This document shows positions 11,364-22,361 of a DNA stretch of 64,000 nucleotides, one piece after another (position 1 is the stretch's first letter; each line of letters begins with the position of its first letter). The notes under the pieces are model-generated. The model had not been told where the DNA came from. It made no database searches and was given only the letters and a program-made list of their open reading frames with translations. The position numbers and the translations under genes were made by a program. The DNA comes from Toxoplasma gondii ME49. Taxonomy: Eukaryota; Apicomplexa; Conoidasida; Eucoccidiorida; Sarcocystidae. The stretch covers positions 1,876,144-1,940,143 of the forward strand of contig NC_031480.1 in the NCBI RefSeq assembly GCF_000006565.2, read 5' to 3'.

Positions 11364-12828
11364 ATGCGTTCATCCAGCTATTATGCAGGTACCAGGTCAA
11401 CAAGAATTTCGTTTATGCCCTACTCAGGAAGCAAACCTTAAAGGAGATTGTTGTGGTATTTGTACAGTTTTTACAAAACGTGTTGGGAAAAAAATCTTCA
11501 GTGGAACGCCAGCAGCAAGACCAAGATTGATGAAGCGTGCTAAGGCGACCAGGTTCCATATTATTTTTTCCTTGAAAGGTGGTGGCGCCTGTTTATCTAA
11601 ACTCATCTTCAGGTACATCGACAAGAGTTCAGATGGAGCGGCGGGGATTGAGTACTGGTCAGAGATGGTTTGGGGGATCGGCTGTCGTCTTTAGTGATGT
11701 GGATTAGCGAGCGACGGTGGTCGGTTTCGGTACCTCCTGGTGAAAAGTGGATAGGTGCTACCGATGAAGCGCATCTGTCTCAGTTTTTTCTTGGCGTTTT
11801 TTTTTCTCAAAGAAACAGCTCAGGAGCCACAAACGCTTTTTTTGAGATTAGTACATGTATGGTGGCCCTTCTTTTCGGTAGGGAAGGCCTTTGGCACTCA
11901 CGCTAGCAGGCCTGCGACCCGTGTTACCCCCGCCAAGTCTCCCGGCAGCAACTGACTGCAGGGAATTCAATTACATTGGATGTTAAGGGGGTGTCTGCGC
12001 TGACGGATGCTGATGCGGGCTACACTAACAGGACAGGTGAGATGTAGATCCACATAAGTATCAAGCACGTGCTATAGAGAGGCAAAATAAATTTTGATAC
12101 AACCCAGTTCGCTCCAATACAGCAGATGTAGTGTGTTCAAAAATGAGCACAACATGGTCAGTCCAGCCTCTATACGAAGAATGACACCTAGAAAGTGGCA
12201 TTCGTCGAAGCTCATCCCCCTGGTAAGGTCCTAGCTGTGTGCTTGAAATGCAACTTAAAGACACATCCAGCTTCGAATGGAAACGTGCATTACCCCGTCT
12301 AACTGCGTTCAGTCGTTTTACTTCACCCATGTTTGAAACAAATACTGCACCATTATAATACTTGCTCCCTTGACTCATCTTTCGTTGCAACGCGCACACA
12401 CGCCGGAGTAGCGGTTGGTCACTGCCGTGGAAAGCATGTCAGCACAAAACCGCTTTTTTCAAGAAGTGAAACACGAAGACCGTTATGGTCTTGGTTGTCA
12501 TGGGCTCGATGCAAGAACAGCCCTTGCACATTTCTCCAGTCTGCTTGAGCATGGCTTGATGAAGACTGTTTCCTCCAGAGGACTGACTGTACTCAGCGTC
12601 GAAAACGTCCGTAACGGTCTGTGGGTAAGAGCCGAATAACACATATAATGCAGACCAAACTGCTTCATTCTGTATGCAGAAAACCGGTGAGTAATGTTTT
12701 CCTCCTCCTGGAGGACACCAAAAAAGAGAGCGCCGTTTTACACACCTGCATCAGCAACAGCTCTTCAGTCACCAGCACTTCGGAGCAAGCCGCTTTTCCG
12801 CAGCTCCACAAAAGCCAAACGGATAATC
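11364..12828. other. convergent 3' flank
   Basis: This lies between the 3' ends of the plus-strand gene at 9533 and the minus-strand gene at 12829. It is T-rich near 11780-11850. Small frames occur, one (from ATG 11764) starting with a leader-like hydrophobic run, but none has support. It is probably 3' UTR. Confidence 0.35.
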
Positions 12829-13596
12829 TCAATGTTCAGGTGTAAGCTTTAGAATGTGCGGCTTGAAATCTGTCAAGATCGTATACCATTTCTGCCCCGC
12901 GCTCGTTTCGTTGGTCTTGGCCAGCAAGCGCAACAATCTCGGCGGAAAGTTTGTCCGTATGCCATACCATTGCACATGTGAACCGCTCAGTCCGTCCGCA
13001 GGAACGTGATGGTGTTCTATAGACAGCTTATGATGTTGTGACGTCTCCCCTGAATGCGTAGATGAGCTATTTTCTTCATCATTCTTCGCATCGACGCCCG
13101 AGTTCGACTCCCCATCTTCTACGGAGTCGCTGTTCTCCCCATTGTGGTTCTTCTCGTCTCCGATGTGTTTGTCAGAGCCGCTTTCGGAAGAGACGGCGAG
13201 TTGAGTAAAGGCCCCTAGATCCATGTTGACGCTGAAGGGGACAGCGGTACCCTTTTGCCCACCCGCCAGGTGTGCTGTCAGGTCGCCATAAGTCCCGCCC
13301 CAGCTACCAGCAGCTGATCTCCGAAACAACTCTTCCGCATTGCGGGCACCCCACAATTTGAAAACACGTACCTTCGGTAACCCGGAACTCTTTATATCTC
13401 CATCATCTCCCACTTCCTGTGAAGCGGTGAACACTTTAGGTGACTTGCTCGAATTGCGTACACCGGATTGGCCAGCAAGGTTTCGTAGAGAGACGCCTGT
13501 AACGATGACGACCTTCGCAAAGAGATATCCATCTGGCCTTCGGTTCACCGTCAAACTCAGAAGGAAGGTCAGTAAAAGTGACTGTACCTTCATCAT
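12829..13596 (-). CDS. putative secreted acidic protein, 255 aa
   Basis: A minus-strand frame runs from the double ATG at 13596 to TGA at 12829 without introns. The open frame extends upstream to 13758 but has no ATG there. The N-terminus is a short signal-peptide-like leader (MMKVQSLLLTFLLSLTV). The centre is highly polar, rich in Ser, Asp, Glu, Asn and His (residues about 150-200), and the C-terminal 50 residues are basic and hydrophobic (PPRLLRLLAKTNETSAGQKW). The composition resembles secreted coccidian dense-granule-type proteins, but no RRL-type export motif or known domain is seen. The weak leader makes the secretion call tentative. Confidence 0.5.
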   Translation of the reverse strand: MMKVQSLLLTFLLSLTVNRRPDGYLFAKVVIVTGVSLRNLAGQSGVRNSSKSPKVFTASQEVGDDGDIKSSGLPKVRVFKLWGARNAEELFRRSAAGSWGGTYGDLTAHLAGGQKGTAVPFSVNMDLGAFTQLAVSSESGSDKHIGDEKNHNGENSDSVEDGESNSGVDAKNDEENSSSTHSGETSQHHKLSIEHHHVPADGLSGSHVQWYGIRTNFPPRLLRLLAKTNETSAGQKWYTILTDFKPHILKLTPEH

Positions 13597-15282
13597 GCAG
13601 ATGGGAGTAGTAGGATCTGAGAGCCAATCCCCATGACCAGGGAAGCCGGTAAGAAGCTCCAAACGAGGAGAGACGTCTTCGCCGAACGCACTTCTCTTTC
13701 GGTACAGAAAAGAAAGACACGGTACAATTTCGTGAGGAGGGTTTCTCTGGCGAAGCACATGCCCTAGATTCGACGCACGACACCCGCCATGCTTTTAAAC
13801 GACTGGAATGGGCGCTTGCTCAGCCGTCGGAAAGCCATCGCGGCCCCACCACAAGACAGGGGATAACTGCGGATACGATATTTTCAGCGGCCACCTTTAA
13901 AAAGCATTGAAAAGCTCGAGGTAAAATACACAGTGACTTGCCCCAGCAATTAATTCGATAATGTTGACCTGAAACAAAACGGGAAAGAGTGATTTCTGCA
14001 ATGCCACTGCGTCTGACGAAGACACCGCAAGGTCATGTGCCATCCTCAACCCGCACCGTGGCTGTCTCTCCATCCGGGAAGACTGTCGCTCTTGTAGGCG
14101 GTTACTCCGAGCATCAGCTGTGGCTTGTTGATTCAATTTCAGTACCCACTGGTTTCAAGAAATAATATCGCTGGTACGATTGAGTGGAGGTCTCGCGTTG
14201 TTCACTTTTCGGGGGGTTACTCGCGTAGCGAGCGAATAAAGAAACCAACGCGCATCGTAATACCAGCTGTCGTCAGTGGCAGTTTCGACCAAACAGCAGG
14301 AACATACTACAGGGAGAAATTCTAAAGTTGCAGGGGCGAACTACCCGTTAGACACTGTGGCTTGCAGCCAGTATACGTAGCTCTTGTTACCCATATACAC
14401 CATTTTCCTGTCTAGAGAAAACCGCTGAAGACCGGATAGGCTCCGCAACGCATACAGATCCTCCCGTGGTGAACAAGCCCTAATTGTTTCGCTGAAGTCG
14501 TACTGTTTTATCTCGTCCGCCAGATTTAGTTCGACGGACGTCCGGTTCGCAATGGCTGCGCTTTCATGTCTTCAGGTCCACAACCGGAGGAAGCAGTAAA
14601 CCAGCTTTTCTATGTCTCCTCGTTTCACCGTGTGCAGCCAGCTACTAGCAGAACATCCAAGCGTTTGGCCCCCTGCACGTGATTCTCGGTCTTTGCCATT
14701 AGAAGTCCGAGACCAGCCGGCAATTCTTGCCAGCTCTAATACCGTCGTTTGGATGTTGCGGTAGCGTTTTTTCTGACCCGTGCCTTGCCCCTCTTTCCCG
14801 ATTCTTTTCCACGGAAGGCCGTTATCCGATGGTAGCGGAGTACCCAGCAGTTTTCTTTGTGTTCGTGTGTTCCTCCTTCTGATAGTTCACAATTTTCTCT
14901 CACTGATTCGCGCTCCGTATTTGTTTCGGTATGAGAGCCAATTCCGGACCCTGCTTCCATCGGCCCAGGCTGTTTAGCTAGCCTGTAGTTGCAGTTTCGA
15001 TGTCCCCACTGCTGCGCTGACAAGTCAAAATGGCCAGTCTCGTGAGTCAACTGGATAGTAGACAAATATCTTACTGACAGAACTCCCGTTATTTATACCC
15101 CCTTGATGATGATGGCATGCACCTTCGAAAGGCTTACGCAGCTGTTTTTCAGTGCTTGGAATGTATCAATTACTGCGGTGTGGCCTTTGCGAGCGCATGA
15201 TCCCCGGATAGCGGTTTCCTTTGCTGATATGATCAGCACCATCGTTCTGGGAGTATCAAACTAGAACTTGGATCGGGTAAAA
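13597..15282. other. intergenic region
   Basis: It separates the minus-strand gene at 13596 from the plus-strand candidate at 15283, so it should contain two divergent promoters. Only short frames were seen on either strand; the longest (minus, 14736-15065) does not begin with ATG. Confidence 0.35.
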
Positions 15283-15889
15283 ATGCTTTCTTTCAAGCCA
15301 TCACCGTACGGGATACAGAGGTGTTCCACCGTTGCCGAGGCGGACTCTCCGGCTGTCAAGTGGGGCAAATATCCCAATACCCGTTTGCATGTGGCGTGGC
15401 TAAATGATCGTCGTGACACTCAATCGTTCCCCGCGGCTCCCAAGCGACTTTTTCACCGAGAGTTCCGGGTTGGCTGTGATGCGACTGCTACTACAGCTGT
15501 ATGGCTGAACTATAGAGTCGCTACGAGGGACCCGCGCTGTTGTAGCCACAAGTGAGTTTGATTTTTTTGCAACGTCCGAGGTAGTTTCGAGACATGTGAA
15601 CGCGACAGTTACCGAAGATGCAGCTGCCTTTTCTCCTTGCAGTGTCTGTATCTTTCTCAACGGTCGGCAAGAGACGCGCTGCTTTTGATGGTCTTATACA
15701 GAAAAAAACAGTACGTGATTCAGCGATACAAGCGCGCAGTCGGTTCCCAACAGCGACGCGGCGGAAGATGGCGATGCCCAGGTCGAGGCCCCTGCCGAAG
15801 CACTCGACTTTTGCTTATTTCCCCTTAGTTACTACCTCCATCGGTGTAGCCGACGGCTCTGTTTTACTTCTTTTGTTCAGCAACAGTGA
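15283..15889 (+). CDS. candidate two-exon small Cys-containing protein
   Basis: Exon 15283-15551 opens at ATG (MLSFKPSPYGIQRCS) and ends before a strong gtgagt in phase 2. Exon 15724-15889 follows gtgattcag, continues in phase and ends in TGA, giving 144 aa. The second exon is acidic and Ala-rich (SDAAEDGDAQVEAPAEALDF). An alternative acceptor at 15642 (ttttctccttgcag, stronger) would instead give 104 aa ending soon after. A separate overlapping frame from ATG 15618 has a leader-like start. The exon could also splice on into the gene at 15941, because an 86-nt GT-AG unit (15845-15930) preserves that frame. No family is recognised. Confidence 0.35.
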
Positions 15890-15940
15890 ATTGTCCTTTG
15901 TGAACCTCCCCTTGCCAAGCCGTTAATCAGCCACAACAAA

Positions 15941-18599
15941 ATGCCATCTTGGTGGCGGGTGTTCCCGCTATGCAACTTGCTGCTGCTTCTACTTTCCGGA
16001 GTTACGCAGCAATGCGGGCCTCGTAAGCTTGTATACTGCACTTCAGGGAAACAAGAGAAATAACTGGTGCATCAACTTATATCGGCGTTGATTCCGCGCA
16101 GAGCTTACTGAAACGGAGCACCCAGCGTTCTCCAATGGAGCACTATTGGTGCCGTGATTGGACAGCGTTTGTATCTCGGACAGACACCGACGTCTCATGC
16201 GTGGGTTATGAAAATGGCGGTTCTTGCGTTCTCCGTGTGCTTTCAGGGCATGTATTAGGGTCCGAACAATTTGACGGGGGATGGCGTGCATACCCCTCGA
16301 AAAGTAAGACTTCTCAAATCAAAGTGCGAGACTGTCGCTATAAAACATCTCAAATCGTCGGATCGAAGGAGCTGTACACAGTCTGTTTTGTGCGTGATGT
16401 GGTGTTTTTGGTCTGGCCTGCAGTTGACCGTTATGTTGCTCAAATGGAAAGATTTATCGAGAAGGAACCAGGTAGGCCATACGTTAAAGACGGCGTGTCA
16501 CGCCATATGCTTTTAGCTATTCGATGTTAACATGACAGTTCCTTCCCACCGAAGACGAGCTCACATTTGCCGCCGCCTGTTCCGTTCTTGCTGCATTCGT
16601 GCAGCGGGTGATCTGATTTCGTTCATCAGTGACAAAGCTGACCCGATCAATAAAAGAGAACTCATGTATGCCACCCTTATTTTCGGAAGGAAACATGGTG
16701 GTCCAGAAATAAGACCCGGAGTGAGGCACACGCTGACCTCTTTCTACCGAAGCCTCGCGACAAAGCTCAACATTCCCAAGTGTAAGAAGGCAGAGCATAC
16801 GCTGCACTGAAACCTGTTGGCAGCTGGGTGTCGCTTTGACACTTAAATCCTTGACAGTGTAGGCCGTGCAGTAGCATGATATAGTATAAATTTGTGCTGT
16901 GGACTCACTGTGGATCATATTTGTGTGTTTGGTGTCAATGCACGTGGCACGAGTTTCACTTTGAGAAAACTGCCGAAAGCACCCCAGTTAATAGCGTATT
17001 ATGGTAGCGATGAGAAGCTGCCTGTTCGTTGTTCATTCGACCTGAGCTTGGAGTACACTGTCTTGATTGCGGCACAATCGCAGCCTGTACCGTCTACAGG
17101 AAGAACATACGAAGTAAAGTGACTTTCACAGTTTCCATGTTGTTGATTGAAATGGAAAGTTTGGCTCTTTCAACTGACCTCGGTGTACAGTCCAGGTCCA
17201 TTCGTTTTATCTTGCTTCTGGTATTGCAGCCGAGGTACAAAAAATGAAGGAAGAGGTGGCCAAGCAACTTTCTGCCGCAGTCGCAGAAAGGGACCTCGAA
17301 CTGGAGAGAAAGAGACAGCACGTCCAAGAAGAACGGCAGTCTCGACAGAGATTGAGATATTCTTCTCATAAATTATCAACCGGCTCCTCTGCATCCCGTG
17401 GTCCTGAGGATGGTGCCGTATGGCGTCCTCCGTCTCTATCCCCCACAACAGCTGATGTATTCGAGGATGGAGAAGACAGTGGGCACACGAGAGATGTTCC
17501 AGACAGCCTGCGACAGTCGCCCGCTCTTGGTACAAAAAACCTTGATGACGTTGAAAGCGGCGCGCGAAGTTCCAGCCGTGTTGGTCAGACGGGTAGACCT
17601 CCTCAAACAGGTGCCGAGTCACCGCCGGAGGGACCTAGCAGGCCATCCTATTTATCGGAGGGGTGGGCAGCCGTCCGTAAGCATAGGAAGGGAATCCTGG
17701 CGGCCGTTGCCGCTGCCGCGGTTGCTGCAGGTTTGTTTGGCGCAGTCAGGAGGATGAAACCATGGAAAGGAATAGCAGGGTCACGAGCATTTTCATGGAA
17801 TGAATCGACATGCCGACTTGCGCTGAAGGTAGACATGGCGCGTCGCTTGAACGCAATGGGAGCAGTGGCCGATGTGGTCCGCGTTCAAGCAAATAATTCT
17901 CAAGGAAATCTTGAAGTGACCTATAGAGAGAAACCGGCTTTCGTCAGCTCAAAAGGAGGGCATTTGATTGATCCGATCAAATACTACCTTTCCCTAGGAC
18001 ATGCTTTGACAACTAGGAAAGAAGCATTCGCGGTTCCAACCAGTTGCGTAGCTTCCCGGTCCTCGACGTACCTAGTTACCAGGAATGGGAACGATATCAA
18101 CGGTGTCATCGTGGATTTGGATTTCCGTCCGGCACCATTTGCAGTCCCGAGAGAGGTTGTTACCAAAGAAGAAGTCGAGCATCTGTTACAAACAATGAGC
18201 GAATCCGACAGCGAATGGACCCTTTATTTCAACTGCACCCTCCATCTTACTGTTGCAAGCGATAGCTTGGTAGGACCGCCCGTTGTTCTAGTCGATCCTG
18301 CGATTGGAGCGGTAGAGCTTGGAAATAGTATCTCGCAGAACAAAACGTTTGAAATCCCCCTTCGCTGCCTAGCGCGTAATCCGAATGAGGTGAAATACAT
18401 GTCTCTGGAACGGGATATCAATGGTACCAGCATGACTGACCTTATTTTGATCATGGAAGAAGCAGGTGACGCGGAGAGGGAGGCATGGACAGAAATCCCC
18501 AAGCGAGCCGACGTGCAAACCGGAGATGATATATCTTTTCTTTTAGAAGAGGAAAGAGACGACAAAAGTGCTGAAGCCTTGTTTAAGATCAACAGATGA
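15941..18599 (+). CDS. novel signal-peptide, coiled-coil, single-membrane-span protein, 483 aa
   Basis: Exon 1 (15941-16022) encodes a clear signal peptide (MPSWWRVFPLCNLLLLLLSG) and ends before gtaagc in phase 1. Exon 2 (17230-18599) begins after gtattgcag in the matching phase and is open for 456 codons to TGA. After the leader comes a charged heptad-like helix (residues about 30-75: EEVAKQLSAAVAERDLELER), a Ser/Pro-rich linker, and an Ala-rich membrane span near residues 180-200 (GILAAVAAAAVAAGLFGAV). A C-terminal domain of about 280 residues follows, with potential N-glycosylation sites and no motif I know. This fits a secreted or vacuole-membrane protein of coccidia. The 1.2-kb intron may hide extra exons. 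The start could also be internal if the upstream exons at 15283 join. Confidence 0.7.
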
Positions 18600-20444
18600 A
18601 ATGCATTTCGTATGTGCCTACAGGTAAAGCGTTGATGCCTTCTCATCGTTTGGTCAGTGGAATTTCTGTGATCGTTCGAAGCCTGCTTAGGTTGATAGCT
18701 GCCGACGGGAACCTATTGTGATACGTAGGTTTAGGTTACCAGGCGGTGGTCCTTCCTGATCTACAACGGAGCAGCCGCCGTTGCTCGAGAAGTTGATGAG
18801 CGTGTTCGTTGGTGCGACGGCTTCGTTGTTCACTTTTCTTGTGTCATTGGCCATCCGTAGTGTACTGCTTTTCCCACAGGACTCGCTGTCCCCCCATTCT
18901 GTTCTCGATACACAAAGTGGGATCAGCACCCGCTTTCCTCCTTTTTCGCGTATTCAGCAGTGTAAATTCACCCGGGAAGCATACTAGCAGCGGCCGAGGT
19001 GTACATGAATCTGTTGCTCGCGTATTGAGGCTGCCTCAGTGCTGGAGAAGTGCTTGTCAGAGGAGTAACGAGATATGGTGAAGTGCGACAAAGGCTGTCA
19101 GCGTCGTGGACAACCAGTGTCATTTCACGTGCCCCAGGCTGTCGAAATGGTTTTTCCAGACGCCGTACATACTGACCAGCCGTCCAAAAGCTGCATGAGC
19201 TTTAGAATAAATGTCAGAGACGGAGACGCTCTGAGATTTCTTAACATAGTGATTTGCATAAGCACGCATATGGTCGTCTAACCATAAATTTGCGACTCGC
19301 GTATGCGACTCACATAGGCATATTCTCATCGAGATATGGGAAGGGACTAGCTTGCTTAGTGGCACCTATTTCGCCTGATACGATACAGACCGAAAACTCT
19401 GCCAATTACTTAGTACCTCCAACCCAAGCCGTCTTCGAAATCTGTGTTACCAAAGTTTGCCCTGCTTGGAGTACACAGACGATGCACAGCATTCACGCAC
19501 GCTAACCGATCTCAGCTTGTTAGATATGTCGACAGGCTTTCCGTATGGCTTGTAATGAAATCATACTGACTAGTTACAGCTGAAAGAGCACCACACGGAC
19601 CAACTGGTTTCCACGTAACTAGCAGGAAACTCTCTACAAACCATGTACGATTTAACACATCAGTCATGACACGATTTGGATGAAATGTGCTTTCGCCACA
19701 CCCTGTACAAAAAGCTCCGTCATTTTCGTATTTAGGAATGACGCCCGAAGTTTCTCCTGGAGCTCCCTGCGGTCGGCCACAAACCTCACTGGGAGCCGTC
19801 TGTTTCATTTCCTGGGAAGAAACACAGCAACATGCGGAACCAAGGTTGCTCACACCAACGGGCGTGAATCGACGCTTGTCAGTCTTCCTGAAGGCGCAGT
19901 CTAGCCTGTTGACACAAACACCCAACGCAATGACAAGATTATATGCCTTCAGCTAGAATAGCTAAGGACATGTCTGACACCTCCTGTCGCCGGAAGCAGC
20001 GAGTGCTTCTGCCTGTGTTATGACAAGAGGTTATCGGCACAGTTTGTAGAGGTGTGGCAAGAATAAAACGACTGAATAAAGGACCACCCCGGCTTCTGTA
20101 CGTCTTTTTCACTCACAAAACACGCGTTGAGCGTTGGATGGCATGGTTCGGAGAACCTCAGCATGACCGTAGTCAACACCTCTGTTCGCGGTTTGGCCGC
20201 CGAACGCCTGAGACATCCGAGTCCCAGCGTATGATATGTTTCCCACACTTCAAACTACACATGCGCCACCAAAGCAACTTGCTGTGGAATTCGTGGTCTT
20301 CCCCTGAGTCACTGTTCATTCGATACTCCGACAAGGAACACGACTCCCGTTGGCAAATTCCCGAGCCGGTACTCCTGACTCTGCAGTACGGAAGAAACAG
20401 CGCAGCTACACGTGACCGATTTCAACTCTCTAGGTCTCTCACCT
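18600..20444. other. convergent 3' flank between two genes
   Basis: This is the downstream region of the plus-strand gene ending at 18599 and the minus-strand SR gene ending at 20445. Several 70-150 codon frames occur (for example minus 19512-19925 and plus 20054-20503), but those long enough to matter lack an ATG at their start or overlap probable UTR. No domain was seen. Confidence 0.35.
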
Positions 20445-22361
20445 TCAGCATCGCCTTCTGTCTGTCCAGTCGTCGAATCGCCTGCTTCCACGTTCCATGC
20501 TGAGCCTAGGACAGCGCGGACTCGTCCCGATCCGATCGTAGTAGCTAGCTGGTGGACCATAGGCTCCATAAGCACCTCTGGTTGGTGGACCTCGTTCCCC
20601 GCTTCTGCTCCGTCCCCTTCGGTTGTTTTCGGTGTACGCGGCGTGCCCGCGAGGTGGCGACGGGCTCCCAGTGGGATGAAGTCCGTAGTAGCCTCCGGCA
20701 CCTGGGCCGCCGGAACGACCTCTGCTCGAGGGGTCCATCATTTCGATGCTATTGCGGTACGCGTCCGCGCCACCTGTGGAGTATCCTCCATTGCTGGATT
20801 CATAAAGACTGCCGTACTTGGTCCTACGGCCACCGCGAGCATCTGTGTCATAAGCTGCTGCGTCGTGAGCGTCATCGGAGCGTCCTCCACGGCCTCCGGG
20901 CGCTCGCTTCTCGCGCACGCTGATTCTGGATTTCTCCCCCTCATGAGACCTGAAAGTGCTGCCATCCAGCACTTCTATGGCCTCCATCATGTCCCGTTTC
21001 GAGAAGAAGCTCACCTTCCCCATGACTGAATCAGGCGCATCCGGATCCTTCCTGACCTCTGCGAAACCGACATCGCCAATGCCCCGAAAATGGTCCTTCA
21101 GGTCTTGCCAACTTCCAGACGGCGGGAGCCCCCGAACTTCCAGCACGAAACGGCCGCGGCGACCAGCCAGACCTCGCGGCAACGCTTCTTCCCCAAAACC
21201 ATCAGGGCGGCTTGAACGCGCTAGGGGAATTTCCACGCGCAGAGGCGCTGCGCCGCGCATGCCTGGGGGCGGCCGACCGTGCAGCTGAGCAATTGCGTCT
21301 CTCGCGTCCCGCGGATCCGCGTACTCTAAGAAACAGTACCCGGCACCTGACACCTGAAAAAACATGAAGTATAAACGGAGTGTGAAACAGTGCCCGGCAC
21401 CCGACGCCTGAAAAACACAAAGTATAAAGTGTGACACATGGCTTGTCCCGTGGTAGCTGGAGTTGCAAAAACAAACGCACCCTGCAACGGCTAACTTTTC
21501 CGCGGCTTGCGCTCCAGTGGGATGAACACCTTGGATTCCACGAGGGCTGCAGGTGCGGACTGGGAGGGAGAAATCCAACTAAGCACGGGTGTATGTACTG
21601 AACCCCGACGCACGGACACAGATTCCAGCAGTGTCCAGTCCTCTAGAGAAGCACGTGGAAGTTCGCTGTTCTTGCAGACGTTACTCGGGTGTGAAACATA
21701 CGATCTTGGCCACGGATCCCCATTGGTCCTGGGTACTCCCACTTGTGGGCTCAGACGACTATTCCCCTCCATCGTTGTCAAAGGTTCGGGAACGAATCTC
21801 GAGTTTCCTCTCGCAAAAACACCGGCTTCACAGCCGCTCCGGGCACACATTCATCCGTTTCCGTTAAGATACGTGGCACTCCGCATGTTGCCTACACATT
21901 CGCTCACTGCTGCAGTGTAGAGCAAATGTCCTTTCCGATCACGGCAACATTCCAACCGAACATCAACAGCGCCTTCCCTTTCACGGGATCCAACACGGTA
22001 TGCGTCGACCTCTCTCAGCTTGTGGGGGCACAAGGGGAAGCACAGCAGTAGCAAAAAACACGTTGCAAACAAGTGTCTGTCCAATAAACAGAGTCTCGTT
22101 TTTGTTCGCTTCCCGTCTGGCCCGAAGCATGAGCTAGAGGGCATGCTTTGGAGTCACTAGGGTTCGACGCTCCTATGGGGAAGACACCGTTGGCGAATTT
22201 GATATGCAGCGTACCGTTCGTTTGAATTCAAGTTTGATGATCTTTCCGAACTTTTCGAACTCGCGCTCCACATCTTTGTCCGTATACTCTCCGGGTAAGC
22301 TTCCGATGTATATTCGTCCGCTGCCACCACCTCCGGCGGCGCTTCTGTCTCCGCCGAACAT
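20445..22361 (-). CDS. SR splicing factor, SRSF1/SF2-like, two RRMs
   Basis: Exon 1 (22361-22215) encodes the start of RRM1, including RNP2 (RIYIGSLPGEYTDKDVEREF). Exon 2 (21353-20445) resumes in phase 0 with RNP1 (GAGYCFLEY). RRM1 spans about residues 16-95. The second RRM (about 115-195) is a pseudo-RRM carrying the family signature SWQDLKDHFR, which marks SRSF1-type proteins. A Gly/Arg/Ser-rich tail with scattered RS and RGG motifs runs to residue 351; it lacks the long pure RS repeat of animal SRSF1. Such proteins bind exonic enhancers and regulate splice-site choice in the nucleus. The intron is 861 nt and its 3' splice site is duplicated (see the repeat entry). Exon 1 ends before gtacgc. 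The identity is certain; which paralogue of the coccidian SR set it is, I cannot say. Confidence 0.92.
21354..21418 (-). repeat. tandem duplicate of the SR gene 3' splice site and exon start
   Basis: On the minus strand the sequence from the poly-T tract through the first 24 coding bases of exon 2 is present twice, 54 nt apart. The 24-base coding parts differ at only three positions (encoding VSGAGYCF and ASGAGHCF). Using the upstream acceptor (exon top at 21407) adds 54 nt, open and in frame, encoding 18 residues. Confidence 0.85.

Noticed and set aside
20445..21578. Single 377-codon minus-strand frame taken as one SR protein
   Set aside because: Its first part runs through the intron and the duplicated acceptor. 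The true N-terminus is exon 1 at 22361-22215, which supplies RNP2 of RRM1.
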